A DNA stretch of 64,000 nucleotides from a bacterium (GTDB taxonomy: Bacteria; Bacillota; Clostridia; Christensenellales; Aristaeellaceae): contig SFTH01000025.1 in the NCBI GenBank assembly GCA_004563405.1, positions 4,829 to 68,828 of the forward strand. The letters are read 5' to 3'. This document shows, one piece after another, positions 41,389 to 50,873 of the stretch (within the stretch, counting starts at the first letter, position 1; each line of letters opens with the position of its first letter). The notes under the pieces are model-generated. The model made no database searches, was not told the origin of the DNA, and saw only the letters and a list, made by a program, of their open reading frames with translations. The translations under genes and the position numbers were made by a program.

Positions 41389-41491
41389 TTATGTGCGTTC
41401 ATTAAGCGGCGAAGGATGAACGGAACGGCGGCAGGAAAGCGGGCACCAGATACAGGGCGTGTCGCTCTGTACGCATCCACAACAAACGTAA

Positions 41492-41702
41492 GAAATCCAG
41501 CCCTTTCTGTCGGCCCGAATTTCGGGGAAATGCTTCCATAAGGCTAGGATAGAAGCGCAGAAAACCTGCCCCATTCCTGCAGGGGCAGGTTTTCGTCGCC
41601 TCTGCGCGGCAGCTGGTGGCTGCGGCGACTTGCCGCCGCGGCAGCTGGTGGTTGCGGCGACTTGCCGTCGCGGTAACTGCTGTCAGCGGGCACTGCCCGC
41701 CG
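41492..41702 (-). repeat. composite 3'-UTR element, copy B (nicotinamidase gene)
   Basis: In gene sense: three 32-base units (starting at 41606, 41638 and 41670) whose first unit already contains the gene's TGA stop, then module 2 GAAAACCTGCCCC (41560-41572) / GGGGCAGGTTTTC (41582-41594) followed by TGCGCTTCTATCC, then a degenerate module 1 (GAAATCCAG near 41492). Unit hairpin: GCGGCAAGTCGCCGC. Confidence 0.85.
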
Positions 41703-42216
41703 CCTGGCAGGAGTGGAGGGTTTGGAGGGCGGCGGCGTGGTTTTCGGGGGTGGTGCCGGCGCAGCAGTCGGGGTTGACCCGGACGTCCGCCTCGGGGAAG
41801 GAGGCCTTGAGGATCAGGGCGTTGGAGACCACGCAGATGTCCGTGCAGAGGCCGACCAGTTCAATGCTGAGCTCGGTTTCGGTTCCGGCCTCGCTGTGGA
41901 TCAGGTGGGGCAGCTGCGTGGAGCCGAAGGTCGGCTTTTCAATGATGCGGTGGGTCTTCTTTTCCAGCGCCTCGAGGACGCGCGCGTCCAGCGCCCAGCC
42001 CTGCGTGCCGCGGATGCAGTGGGGCACGGGCAGGTTCCGGCCCTCCCGGGTGTCGAGGTAGTCTTCGCCGTGCGTATCCATGGTGGCGATGATCTCGCCG
42101 TCGAATTCTTCAATCTGGCGCACCACGCGCTCCACGATGGCCTGGGCCTCCTTCGAGCCCAGCGCGCCGTCGATGAAATCGCGCTGCATGTCCACGACGA
42201 TCAGATACTTTTTCAA
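41683..42216 (-). CDS. nicotinamidase/isochorismatase-family hydrolase
   Basis: 177 residues, cysteine hydrolase fold. Catalytic triad Asp9 (VDMQRDF), Lys94 (EKPTFGS) and Cys128 (GLCTDICV); metal ligands Asp47 and His49 (MDTHGED) and His66 as expected in PncA-like enzymes, so nicotinamide deamidation for NAD salvage is the best guess. The ATG has AAGGAGG 7-12 bases upstream. The last residues (QAAGSAR) and the stop codon lie within the first unit of a tandem hairpin repeat, so the repeat has altered or set the C-terminus. Confidence 0.8.
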   Translation of the reverse strand: MKKYLIVVDMQRDFIDGALGSKEAQAIVERVVRQIEEFDGEIIATMDTHGEDYLDTREGRNLPVPHCIRGTQGWALDARVLEALEKKTHRIIEKPTFGSTQLPHLIHSEAGTETELSIELVGLCTDICVVSNALILKASFPEADVRVNPDCCAGTTPENHAAALQTLHSCQAAGSAR

Positions 42217-42396
42217 TTTGAATACCTCCTTTGAAAACGGAGCGGCACTGCGGCCGCTCCGGTACTGCGGCGATGGCAGGCGGGTTTCATCCGGGGATGA
42301 ACGCTTCGCCTGCCGCGCACGCCGCGGCGGCAGTCTGCGGAAAGCGCGGGGAAACCGGACCTTCCGGAAGAACTGCCGGATGTGCTTTTGTGGGTC

Positions 42397-43872
42397 CTAT
42401 TCCTCGGGCGGGGGATTGCGGTGAACGGTGAAGGTGAATGCGCTGCCCTCGCCCTTTTTGCTCTCCACCCAGATCTCCTCGTCCATGCGCTTGAGCAGCT
42501 CCTTTGCAATGGAGAGGCCGAGGCCGCTGCCCTTGCCGCTGTGGGCCTTGTCCACCTTGTAGAAGCGGTCGAACACATAGGGGAGGTCGCTCTCGTCGAT
42601 GCCAATGCCGGTGTCGCGCACGGTGACGCACACCTTTTCGTCGTCCCAGGCGACCTTCACGCCCACGCTGCCCTGCTCGGTGTACTTGATGGCGTTGTCC
42701 AGCAGGATGATGAGCATCTGCTCCACGCGGTCGGAATTGGCGTAGACCGTGGGGCAGCCGCCCAGATCGCTCTCGATGTTCAGCGTCAGCCCATGCTCCT
42801 CCGCGATGGAGTGGTAGCGGTCGCACACGTCGTAGATCAGATCGTCCAGCGGCATCCGCTGCTTCTGGATGGCCACGCCGCCACTCTGGAGCCGGGAGAG
42901 CTCCAGCTGGTCGTTGATGAGCCGGGACAGGCGCATGACCTCGCGCAGGATGATGTCGTAGTAGCGCATGCGGTCCTCTTCCCGGGTGACCATGCCCTCC
43001 TTGAGCGGCTCAACCAGCGCGCGCACGGCGGTGAGCGGCGTGCGCAGCTCGTGGGAGACGTTGGAGACGTATTCCCTGCGGGTGCGCTCCAGGCGCTCGG
43101 CCTGGGTCACGTCGCTGAACAGGCCCACCGCGCCCGCGATGGCCCCGATTTCGTCCACGATGGGCGTGATGGTGAGGCGAATTACCATGTCCCGGCTGTT
43201 GAAGTTGCGGGTGATGGCTTCGCCGGTCCGGATCACCGCGTCGAAGTCCTCCCAGACGGACTGGTCGGGCACGTGCTTCATGCGCGCGTCGGGCAGGCCC
43301 AGGGAGATCTTGCGCTGCTCAAACATGCGCGAGATGGCGGGATTGATGTGGGTGATCAGCCCGTCCGCGTCGATGGCGATGATGCCCTCGGACAGGCCGT
43401 TGAGCATGTGCTTGAGCCGGTTGCGCTCCACGATCAGCATGTACATGTTGCGGGAGAGCTGATAGGACAGGTTGTTCAGCGCGCGGCCCAGCTCGCCCAG
43501 CTCGTCGGGCGCGTCCTCGTCGGCGTGGGCGTCGAAATCGCCCCCGGCGACCTTCACGGCCACGTCCCGCAGCGCGGCGATCTGCCTGACGCTCTTCATC
43601 AGCAGGACCTTCGCCAGCGGCCAGCCCGCCAGACACGCCGCGACGAACCCCGCCATCAGGCCGATGAGCGAAGCCCAGCGCCCGGCGCCCAGACGGTCCG
43701 CCAGGTGAAACACCGGCGAGCCCACCAGCACCGCGACGAGAAAGACCGCGGCAGTAAAGAGGACAGCGCGCTGAATCAGCACGCTGTGACCCCTCTTCCG
43801 GACGGGCGCGCCCAGCCCGGCAGCCTCGCCGCCGGGGCCTCGCCCCTCCGAAAGACGCTTGGATTTATTCAT
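42397..43872 (-). CDS. sensor histidine kinase (PhoR/WalK type)
   Basis: 491 residues. Two membrane helices (about 33-53 and 60-85) with almost no extracytoplasmic loop, HAMP (about 85-140), PAS (about 150-260, LNGLSEGIIAID), HisKA with NVSHELRTPLTAV (phospho-His at about 282), and HATPase with NAIKYTE (N box), GIGIDE (G1) and GSGLGLSIAKELL (G2). The absence of an extracytoplasmic sensor domain points to intramembrane or cytoplasmic sensing. Start overlaps the regulator stop by one base. Some WalK have this HAMP-PAS layout, but WalK usually has an extracellular Cache domain. Confidence 0.9.
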   Translation of the reverse strand: MNKSKRLSEGRGPGGEAAGLGAPVRKRGHSVLIQRAVLFTAAVFLVAVLVGSPVFHLADRLGAGRWASLIGLMAGFVAACLAGWPLAKVLLMKSVRQIAALRDVAVKVAGGDFDAHADEDAPDELGELGRALNNLSYQLSRNMYMLIVERNRLKHMLNGLSEGIIAIDADGLITHINPAISRMFEQRKISLGLPDARMKHVPDQSVWEDFDAVIRTGEAITRNFNSRDMVIRLTITPIVDEIGAIAGAVGLFSDVTQAERLERTRREYVSNVSHELRTPLTAVRALVEPLKEGMVTREEDRMRYYDIILREVMRLSRLINDQLELSRLQSGGVAIQKQRMPLDDLIYDVCDRYHSIAEEHGLTLNIESDLGGCPTVYANSDRVEQMLIILLDNAIKYTEQGSVGVKVAWDDEKVCVTVRDTGIGIDESDLPYVFDRFYKVDKAHSGKGSGLGLSIAKELLKRMDEEIWVESKKGEGSAFTFTVHRNPPPEE

Positions 43873-44567
43873 TACGCATTGACCTCAAAGCGATAGCCCA
43901 CGCCGTACACCGTCTTGAGCGCCCACGGCACGTTCTCCTGGGGCAGCTTCTGGCGGATGCGCTTGATGTGCGCGTCCACGGTGCGCGTGTCTCCGAAGTA
44001 ATCATAGCCCCAGACCCGGGAGAGGATCTGTTCCCGGGAGAACACCTGGCCCACGTTGGAGCACAGCATGTGCAGAATCTCCACTTCCTTGGGCGTGCAG
44101 GGAATGACCTTGCCCGCGGCCTTCACCTGGTAGTTCTCCAGGCTGATCTCCAGCTGCGGCAGGCGGATGATGGAGGAATCCTCGTCGCCGGTCTTTTCGC
44201 TGAAGCGGCGCAGCACCGCCTTGATGCGGGCCAGCACCTCGCGGGGAGAGAAGGGCTTGACGATGTAGTCGTCCGCGCCCAGCTCAAGGCCTAGAATGCG
44301 GTCGATCTCCTCGCCCTTGGCGGTGAGCATGATGATGGGCGTGGAGCTGTTCTGGCGGATCTGGCGGCACACGTCCAGGCCGGAGACCTTCGGCATCATC
44401 AGGTCGAGCACCATCAGATCGGGATGGAGGCTTTCGAACATTTCGAGCGCCTGCTGCCCGTCATACGCGCTCTGGTGCTCATAGCCCTCGCTGCCCAGAT
44501 ACAGCCCGAGGGACTCGTGCACGACGGGATCGTCATCTGCAATCAGAATAAGAGGATACATTGACAT
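43872..44567 (-). CDS. OmpR/PhoB-family response regulator
   Basis: 231 residues from the ATG at 44567 (GGGGTGG 4 bases upstream; an in-frame ATG two codons on is also possible). Receiver domain: acidic pocket ADDDP, phospho-Asp in LDLMMPK, Thr in LTAKGE, Lys in VKPFSPRE. C-terminal winged helix (about 130-230) with EVEILHMLCSN and RTVDAHIKRIRQKL, typical of PhoB/WalR-type DNA binding. First gene of the two-component operon. Confidence 0.92.
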   Translation of the reverse strand: MSMYPLILIADDDPVVHESLGLYLGSEGYEHQSAYDGQQALEMFESLHPDLMVLDLMMPKVSGLDVCRQIRQNSSTPIIMLTAKGEEIDRILGLELGADDYIVKPFSPREVLARIKAVLRRFSEKTGDEDSSIIRLPQLEISLENYQVKAAGKVIPCTPKEVEILHMLCSNVGQVFSREQILSRVWGYDYFGDTRTVDAHIKRIRQKLPQENVPWALKTVYGVGYRFEVNA

Positions 44568-44599
44568 TAAACCACCCCAGTTTTCACATTTGTACATTT

Positions 44600-44627
44600 A
44601 TTATACCATGAAACCATGCACTTTCAA
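44600..44627 (-). promoter_or_regulatory. promoter of the two-component operon
   Basis: TTGAAA (44627-44622), 16-base spacer, TATAAT (44605-44600), 33 bases before the regulator ATG. Confidence 0.75.
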
Positions 44628-44753
44628 CCTTTCGAGGAAGAAGCCTATTTTTCTTCAAATTCGACAGGATTTCGACGGAGTTAATCTGCGCGCCGCCGGA
44701 CAAAATAATGTGCGCGGGCCGCGGCACGGCGGCGCGCGGGGAGGAGGAAGAAT

Positions 44754-45200
44754 ATGGATCAGACCCGGAAACTGTTGCAGGCGGTTGTGGAGAACGGGCG
44801 CATGGGAGAGAGCGCCTGCGACCAGCTCGTCGCGCGCACGGACGATCTGGAGATGCGCAAGGAGCTGCTGCTGGAAAAGCGGCACTATGCCGGCGCGGCG
44901 CAGGAGGCGGAGCTGCGGCTCGCCGCCCTGGGCGAGCGCCCCCGGCCGAAGGGCGCCGCGGCACGGGCGGGGCTCTGGATGGGCATGCGGCTGAATACGA
45001 TGCTGGATCCGTCCGCCGCGCACGTCGCGGAGATCGCCATCCAGGGAGCGACGATGGGCGTGGTGGAGCTGACCCGAGCGCGCAACAGCCTCGCGGAGGC
45101 GGACGCGCAGGCCCAGGGCGTCGCTTCGAACCTCATCACCCGCCAGCAGGAGGCCATCGAGCGGCTGAAGGCTTTCCTGAGAGAGAAAACCATGGTATAA
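44754..45200 (+). CDS. small helical protein, possibly ferritin-like (DUF2383 type)
   Basis: 148 residues, all-helical by composition, no signal or membrane segment. Four helices seem to lie at about 2-32, 36-62, 85-112 and 115-143. The stretch LWMGMRLNTMLDPSAAHVAEIAIQGATMGVVELT resembles clostridial ferritin-like small proteins; I give it only in this partial description: acidic/His residues (HVAE) are suitable but not diagnostic of a di-iron site. GGGGAGGAGG lies 6 bases before the ATG. Divergent from the two-component operon. Family placement is tentative. Confidence 0.55.
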   Translation: MDQTRKLLQAVVENGRMGESACDQLVARTDDLEMRKELLLEKRHYAGAAQEAELRLAALGERPRPKGAAARAGLWMGMRLNTMLDPSAAHVAEIAIQGATMGVVELTRARNSLAEADAQAQGVASNLITRQQEAIERLKAFLREKTMV

Positions 45201-45201
45201 T
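45196..45201 (+). promoter_or_regulatory. extended -10 promoter of the secreted-protein gene
   Basis: TGGTATAAT (TG-n-TATAAT) overlaps the stop codon of the previous gene; the -35 region (TTTCCT) is weak. Confidence 0.55.
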
Positions 45202-45282
45202 CAGGGGGAAGGGCAAAACAATTGCCCGAGAAGGAAACTGAGGCAGGTTTTTCCGCGTCTAACATACGAGAGGTGAAAGAAC

Positions 45283-46146
45283 ATGAAGAAACTCTTTGCA
45301 ATCATGACGGCGGCGGCGCTGGCGGCGGCGGGCGCGGGCTGTGCGGAGGACACGGACATGGCATTGAACAACGGCGCGGCGCTGGCGCTGGATCAGCGCC
45401 TGGAGATCGACCTGAACGGCGACGGCGAGGCGGAGCAGGTGTTGATCAGGCTCCAGGGCCCGGAGGAGGAGCAGACGGTTTCCGTGTTCGTGACCGCTTC
45501 GGACGGCGCGATGTATACCTATGACACGGATGTAATGTGGCTCAGCGACGCCTGGGCGACCGATCTGGACGGCGACGGTCAGATGGAGATCCTGATCAGC
45601 GGCGATGAGATGAGCGACGATTACTTCACCTGGTGTCTGCGCTTTGACGACGAGGCGGGGCTCGTGGCGCTGGAGTTCGCCGATGCGAACCGCGGCGAAA
45701 ACACGGACGGCTACTTTGACGCGGGCTACGGCGCGGTCACGGCCATCGACGGCAACCGGCTCACCATGGTCGGCTCCCAGGATGTGCTGGGCACCTGGAT
45801 GGCGGCGCGCACGTTCACGCTGAAGGACGGCCGCTTCGAGCTGGAGGACGGCGGTCTCTGGAAGCTGCTGAGCTGGGAAGACGAGGAGGAAATGTGGGAG
45901 TATGGATCCCTGACCCTGACGGCGGAGCTGCCGGTCACCCTGAGCGACGGCAGCGATGACGTGCTCCGGAAGGATGACCAGCTGGTCATCACCCAGACCG
46001 ACAAGGTGAGCATCGTCTACTTCCGCACCCGCGACGGCCGCGAGGGCAGCTTCCCCATCGAACCCAACCTCGAAGAGGGCTGGGGCAGCCTCGTGAACGG
46101 CGTCCCCGAGTACGACCTTTTCGAATACCTTCCCTACGCCGACTGA
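45283..46146 (+). CDS. secreted protein with EF-hand-like calcium repeats
   Basis: 287 residues with a signal sequence (MKKLFAIMTAAALAAAGAGC). Cys20 follows AGAG, which is a poor lipobox, so either a lipoprotein or a peptidase I substrate. Two Ca-binding-loop-like motifs, DLNGDGEAEQ (about 45) and DLDGDGQME (about 97), sit at the start of beta segments, as in VCBS/FG-GAP proteins. Rest is beta-rich with no known catalytic motif. Function unknown; likely binds a surface ligand. Its stop codon is directly followed by composite element copy C, whose terminator is in its sense. Confidence 0.6.
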   Translation: MKKLFAIMTAAALAAAGAGCAEDTDMALNNGAALALDQRLEIDLNGDGEAEQVLIRLQGPEEEQTVSVFVTASDGAMYTYDTDVMWLSDAWATDLDGDGQMEILISGDEMSDDYFTWCLRFDDEAGLVALEFADANRGENTDGYFDAGYGAVTAIDGNRLTMVGSQDVLGTWMAARTFTLKDGRFELEDGGLWKLLSWEDEEEMWEYGSLTLTAELPVTLSDGSDDVLRKDDQLVITQTDKVSIVYFRTRDGREGSFPIEPNLEEGWGSLVNGVPEYDLFEYLPYAD

Positions 46147-46335
46147 CGGCAGCGGCGGCGGCGAGTCGCCGCTGCCACCAGCTGCCGCGGCGGCGTGTCG
46201 CCGCTGCCAGCAGCTGCCGCACAGAGGCGACGAAAACCTGCCCCGGCAAGAATGGGGCAGGTTTTCTGCGTTTCTTTTCGGTTGCAATGGCAGTATTTCC
46301 CTGAAATCCAGCCCGGCAGGAATGGGCTGGATTTC
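46147..46335 (+). repeat. composite 3'-UTR element, copy C (secreted-protein gene)
   Basis: Begins immediately after the TGA: module 3, two hairpin units (GCGGCGAGTCGCCGC type, 46147-46221); module 2 GAAAACCTGCCCC (46232-46244) / GGGGCAGGTTTTC (46254-46266) then TGCGTTTCTTTTC; module 1 GAAATCCAGCCC (46303-46314) / GGGCTGGATTTC (46324-46335). Module 1 has compensatory changes relative to copies A and D (CAGCCC with GGGCTG), which keeps the stem. Confidence 0.88.
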
Positions 46336-46439
46336 TTATGCTCGTTATTGGGAAGTGCAGGGGAAAATCGCTTTGTGGCAGAGGCCGATTTTCCTGCCGC
46401 CGATCCATTCAATCTTCGTTGCCCCATGAACAGACGTGA

Positions 46440-46672
46440 GAAATCCGGGCCTTGAATCTATGGGCCCGGATTTCGGGGAAATGCCAACAATGCAGCAGAA
46501 AAGAAACGCAGAAACCCTGCCCCATTGTCGCCGGGGCAGGGTTTCGGTCGCCTTTAGCGCGGTAGCTACTGTCAGCGGCGACACGCCGCCGGTAGCTGCT
46601 GTCAGCGGCGACACGCCGCCGGTAGCTGCTGTCAGCGGCGACACGCCGCTGCGGCAGCTATTGGCTGTGGCG
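46440..46672 (-). repeat. composite 3'-UTR element, copy D (groEL)
   Basis: In groEL sense: a partial unit then three identical-period 30-base units (boundaries at 46561, 46591, 46621) with GCGGCGTGTCGCCGC hairpins, beginning about 12 bases after the stop; module 2 GAAACCCTGCCCC (46511-46523) / GGGGCAGGGTTTC (46533-46545) then TGCGTTTCTTTTC; module 1 GAAATCCGGGCC/GGCCCGGATTTC (46440-46474). Module 2 again shows a paired change (ACCC with GGGT). Confidence 0.88.
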
Positions 46673-46682
46673 CGAGGCGTTA

Positions 46683-48305
<1,623 letters not shown>

Positions 48306-48344
48306 GAGTTTTTCCTCCTTGTCATTCGGTCCGGGGGGGTTACG

Positions 48345-48643
48345 CTTAGGGCTCCGCCCTAAGAACCCGCTTAAGGGCATGATGCCCTTAAGAATCCCCG
48401 GCATGCGGCGCATTGCGCCGCAGAATTATATTATTATTATTTCCAAGGCGCACATTGTGCGCCCCTAGTGGGGGTTCCAAGGGGAATCATTCCCCTTTAG
48501 CAGTCGCGCTACTGCGCCTTGCGCAAGCGCGACCAGCCCGGATGCAAATCAAAGATTTGCTCCGGCGCTGCCGAAACCTGCGCGCATGCGCTACGGTTTC
48601 GGTGCGTTTGAGCAGGGGTTCTTAGGGGACAGCGTCCCCTAAG
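48345..48643. repeat. hairpin array 2 (inside the groES-groEL operon)
   Basis: Eight inverted repeats in a row: CTTAGGGC/GCCCTAAG (48345), CTTAAGGGCAT/ATGCCCTTAAG (48370), GCGGCGCATTGCGCCGC (about 48405), GGCGCACATTGTGCGCC (about 48447), AAGGGGAA/TTCCCCTT (about 48479), GCAAATC/GATTTGC (about 48544), CCGAAACC/GGTTTCGG (about 48571) and CTTAGGGGAC/GTCCCCTAAG (48621-48643). They fill the space between groES and groEL on the same transcript. The first three copy hairpin array 1 in order and linkers. Confidence 0.85.
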
Positions 48644-48645
48644 CG

Positions 48646-48930
48646 TTACTCCACGATCGCCAGAATGTCGCCCTGCTTTACGATGATGAACTCTTCGCCG
48701 TCCATCTTCACTTCCGTGCCGGCGTACTTGGAGTAGATCACCTTTTCGCCGACCTTCACCTGCATCTTGATTTCCTTGCCGTCCACGTTTCCGCCCGGGC
48801 CAACGGCGATGACTTCCGCCATCTGCGGCTTCTCCTTCGCCGCCGTCGTCAGAATGATGCCGCCCTTTGTGGTCTCTTCTGCTTCCATGTTTTTGATGAC
48901 AACGCGGTCACCGAGGGGCTTCATAGTCAT
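48646..48930 (-). CDS. groS: co-chaperonin GroES
   Basis: 94 residues from the ATG at 48930 (GGAGG 9 bases upstream; the in-frame ATG two codons later is less well spaced). Complete cpn10: MKPLGDRVV at the start, the mobile loop ETTKGGIIL, GPGG, and YSKYAGTEVKMDGEEFIIV. Under CIRCE/HrcA control from 48966-48992. Expressed with groEL despite the unusual intergenic hairpins. Confidence 0.97.
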   Translation of the reverse strand: MTMKPLGDRVVIKNMEAEETTKGGIILTTAAKEKPQMAEVIAVGPGGNVDGKEIKMQVKVGEKVIYSKYAGTEVKMDGEEFIIVKQGDILAIVE

Positions 48931-48965
48931 ATGTTGAATCCTCCTGTTTCTAAGATTGGAGTCTG

Positions 48966-49035
48966 TTAGCACTCTTTGATTTCGAGTGCTAACGCTTACA
49001 GGTGATAGTGTAACCATTTTCTATGGAAAATGCAA
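48966..49035 (-). promoter_or_regulatory. groES promoter with CIRCE operator
   Basis: CIRCE: TTAGCACTC (48966-48974), nine-base spacer, GAGTGCTAA (48984-48992), perfect. Promoter: TTGCAT (49035-49030), 17-base spacer, TACACT (49012-49007). CIRCE lies just downstream of the start point, so HrcA would block transcription as in other Firmicutes. hrcA is not in the window. Confidence 0.95.
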
Positions 49036-49142
49036 GCCCCCAAGCACAGAAATTCCTGTTAATTTTTTGATTTTGGAGACAGAAAAGCGGAAATACGTTA
49101 TAATGGAGGAACGGAAGAAAACCCGAAGGGGGCAGAAAAAGT

Positions 49143-49628
49143 ATGGACAAGTGGGATGCGCGCTTTATGGAGCTGGCGGAGGTCATATCGGGCTGGGCGA
49201 GCTGCTACCAGCCGGACCGGAAGATCGGCGCGGTGATTGTGAAAAACAAGCGCATCGTGACCACGGGCTACAACGGCGCGCCCGCGGGCATCAAGACCTG
49301 CGTGGAGCGCGGCGAATGTCTGCGCAAAAAGAAGGGCATCGCCTCCGGCACCCACGCCGAGACCTGCTACGCCATTCACGCCGAGCAGAACGCCATCATC
49401 CAGGCTGCCCGCCTCGGCTCCAGCATCGATGGCGCAACCCTCTACTGCACCCACCAGCCCTGCGTCATCTGCGCCAAGATGATCGTCAATTCCGGCATCC
49501 GCCGCGTCGTCTACCGCCACGGCTATCCCGACGACTTCGCCCTCGAAATGCTCGCCGAGGGCGGCGTGGTCCTTGAGCGCTTCCCCGAGGAGGTTCAGGA
49601 GGCTCTGCCCCCTGAAAACCCCCGCTAA
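49143..49628 (+). CDS. dCMP deaminase (ComEB-like)
   Basis: 161-residue zinc deaminase making dUMP for dTTP synthesis. Zinc site HAEQNAI (His-Ala-Glu) and PCVICAK (Cys-x2-Cys) present; the inserted segment CVERGECLRKKKGIASGTHAETC between strands provides extra Cys/His like the ComEB/dCMP deaminase group. GGGGGC lies 10 bases before the ATG and a -10 TATAAT at about 49098 with a weak GAGACA -35. Upstream is the groES promoter, divergent. Next gene follows after 62 bases. Confidence 0.9.
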   Translation: MDKWDARFMELAEVISGWASCYQPDRKIGAVIVKNKRIVTTGYNGAPAGIKTCVERGECLRKKKGIASGTHAETCYAIHAEQNAIIQAARLGSSIDGATLYCTHQPCVICAKMIVNSGIRRVVYRHGYPDDFALEMLAEGGVVLERFPEEVQEALPPENPR

Positions 49629-49690
49629 GGAGGAAGGTGATTCCGGGGTGCGCGTGTTATTCGGTATTTACGGACAAAGGAGAAATGGTT

Positions 49691-50761
49691 ATGAACAGGG
49701 AACGCATTTCAAGAGTGATTGAAAATATGAAGGGCTGCGGACTGGAGCAGATTCTGGTTTCGGCCACACCCTCGGTATATTATCTCACGGGGCGCTGGAT
49801 TGCGCCCGGGGAGCGCATGCTGGCGCTGTATCTGAACGCGGACGGAGACGTGGTTCTCTTTGCGAACCGTCTGTTTGCCCAGGCCCCGGAGGCGGGCATG
49901 GAGCTGGTGGAGTTTGACGACACGGAGGATCCCATCGCGCTGCTGGCCGCGCGGGTGCGCCCGGGCAGGCTGGGTGTGGACAAGGTCTGGCCCAGCCAGT
50001 TCATCATCCGCCTGATGGAGGCGCTGCCGGGCCTGACGCCCGCGCTGGGCTCCGCGCCGGTGGACGAGGCGCGCATGTGCAAGGACGCGGAGGAGATTGC
50101 GCGGATGCGCGAATCCTCCCGCATGAACGACGAGGCCCTGCGCCGCACCCTCGGCCAGCTCCGGGAGGGCATGACCGAGCTGGAGCTCCAGGACGCCTAT
50201 CTGAGGAATGCGAAGGAAGTGGGCGGGGAAGGCGGCAGCTTTACGCCCATCACCTGCTTCGGCGCCAACTGCGCCGAGCCCCACCACGACAACGACGGCA
50301 CCCGGCTGAAGCGGGGCGACAGCGTGATTCTGGACGTGGGACTGATGCACCGGCGCTACGCCAGCGACATGACCCGCACCGCGTTCTTCGGCTTCGCCAC
50401 GGACGAGCAGAAGCGCGTCTACGACGTGTGCCGCCGCGCCAACGAGGCCGGCCGCGCCGCCGTGCGCCCGGGGCTGCCCATGTGCGAATTCGACCGCGCC
50501 GCCCGCAGGGTCATCGAGGACGCGGGCTACGGCAAGTACTTCATCCACCGCACGGGCCACGGCATCGGCCTGGAGGTGCACGAGCATCCGGACAATTCCT
50601 CCACCAGTCAGACCATCGCCCGCCCGGGCATGTGCTTCTCCGTGGAGCCCGGCATCTATCTGCCCGGCAGCTTCGGCGTGCGCGTGGAGGATTTGGTGGT
50701 CGTGACCGAAGACGGCTGCGAAACCCTGAACGCGCTTCCCCGGGATCTGCTGATCCTGTGA
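49691..50761 (+). CDS. M24-family aminopeptidase/prolidase (Xaa-Pro peptidase)
   Basis: 356 residues from the ATG at 49691, 8 bases after AAAGGAG; an ATG two codons earlier is too close to it. N-terminal creatinase-like domain (1-125, SATPSVYYLTGR), C-terminal pita-bread domain with all five metal ligands: Asp in LDVGLMHRRYASD (two Asp), His in HRTGHGIGLEVHEHP, Glu in VEPGIY and Glu in VEDLV. Cleaves N-terminal residue before proline or Xaa-Pro dipeptides, YqhT/PepQ-type. Ends before a bidirectional terminator. Confidence 0.9.
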   Translation: MNRERISRVIENMKGCGLEQILVSATPSVYYLTGRWIAPGERMLALYLNADGDVVLFANRLFAQAPEAGMELVEFDDTEDPIALLAARVRPGRLGVDKVWPSQFIIRLMEALPGLTPALGSAPVDEARMCKDAEEIARMRESSRMNDEALRRTLGQLREGMTELELQDAYLRNAKEVGGEGGSFTPITCFGANCAEPHHDNDGTRLKRGDSVILDVGLMHRRYASDMTRTAFFGFATDEQKRVYDVCRRANEAGRAAVRPGLPMCEFDRAARRVIEDAGYGKYFIHRTGHGIGLEVHEHPDNSSTSQTIARPGMCFSVEPGIYLPGSFGVRVEDLVVVTEDGCETLNALPRDLLIL

Positions 50762-50805
50762 CGCAAAGGCACGCCCGTCCCGGAACGGGTGCTCAAAACA
50801 CAGAC

Positions 50806-50835
50806 AAGCCCGCTTCCCATTGTTGAAGCGGGCTT
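50806..50835. terminator. bidirectional terminator between convergent genes
   Basis: AAGCCCGCTTC (50806-50816) pairs with GAAGCGGGCTT (50825-50835); T-run on the plus side, A-run-equivalent on the other. Confidence 0.85.
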
Positions 50836-50873
50836 TATCTGTGCGGCGTTTCTTTTTCAAAGCGCCGCTCGCG

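Noticed and set aside
42397..44567. WalRK identity for the two-component system
   Set aside because: HAMP-PAS kinase and PhoB-type regulator fit WalK/WalR loosely, but there is no extracytoplasmic domain and no walHI beside it; kept as a generic PhoR/WalK type.
38491..46672. CRISPR array
   Set aside because: 30-32 bp units have no unique spacers and are themselves palindromic; no cas genes nearby.
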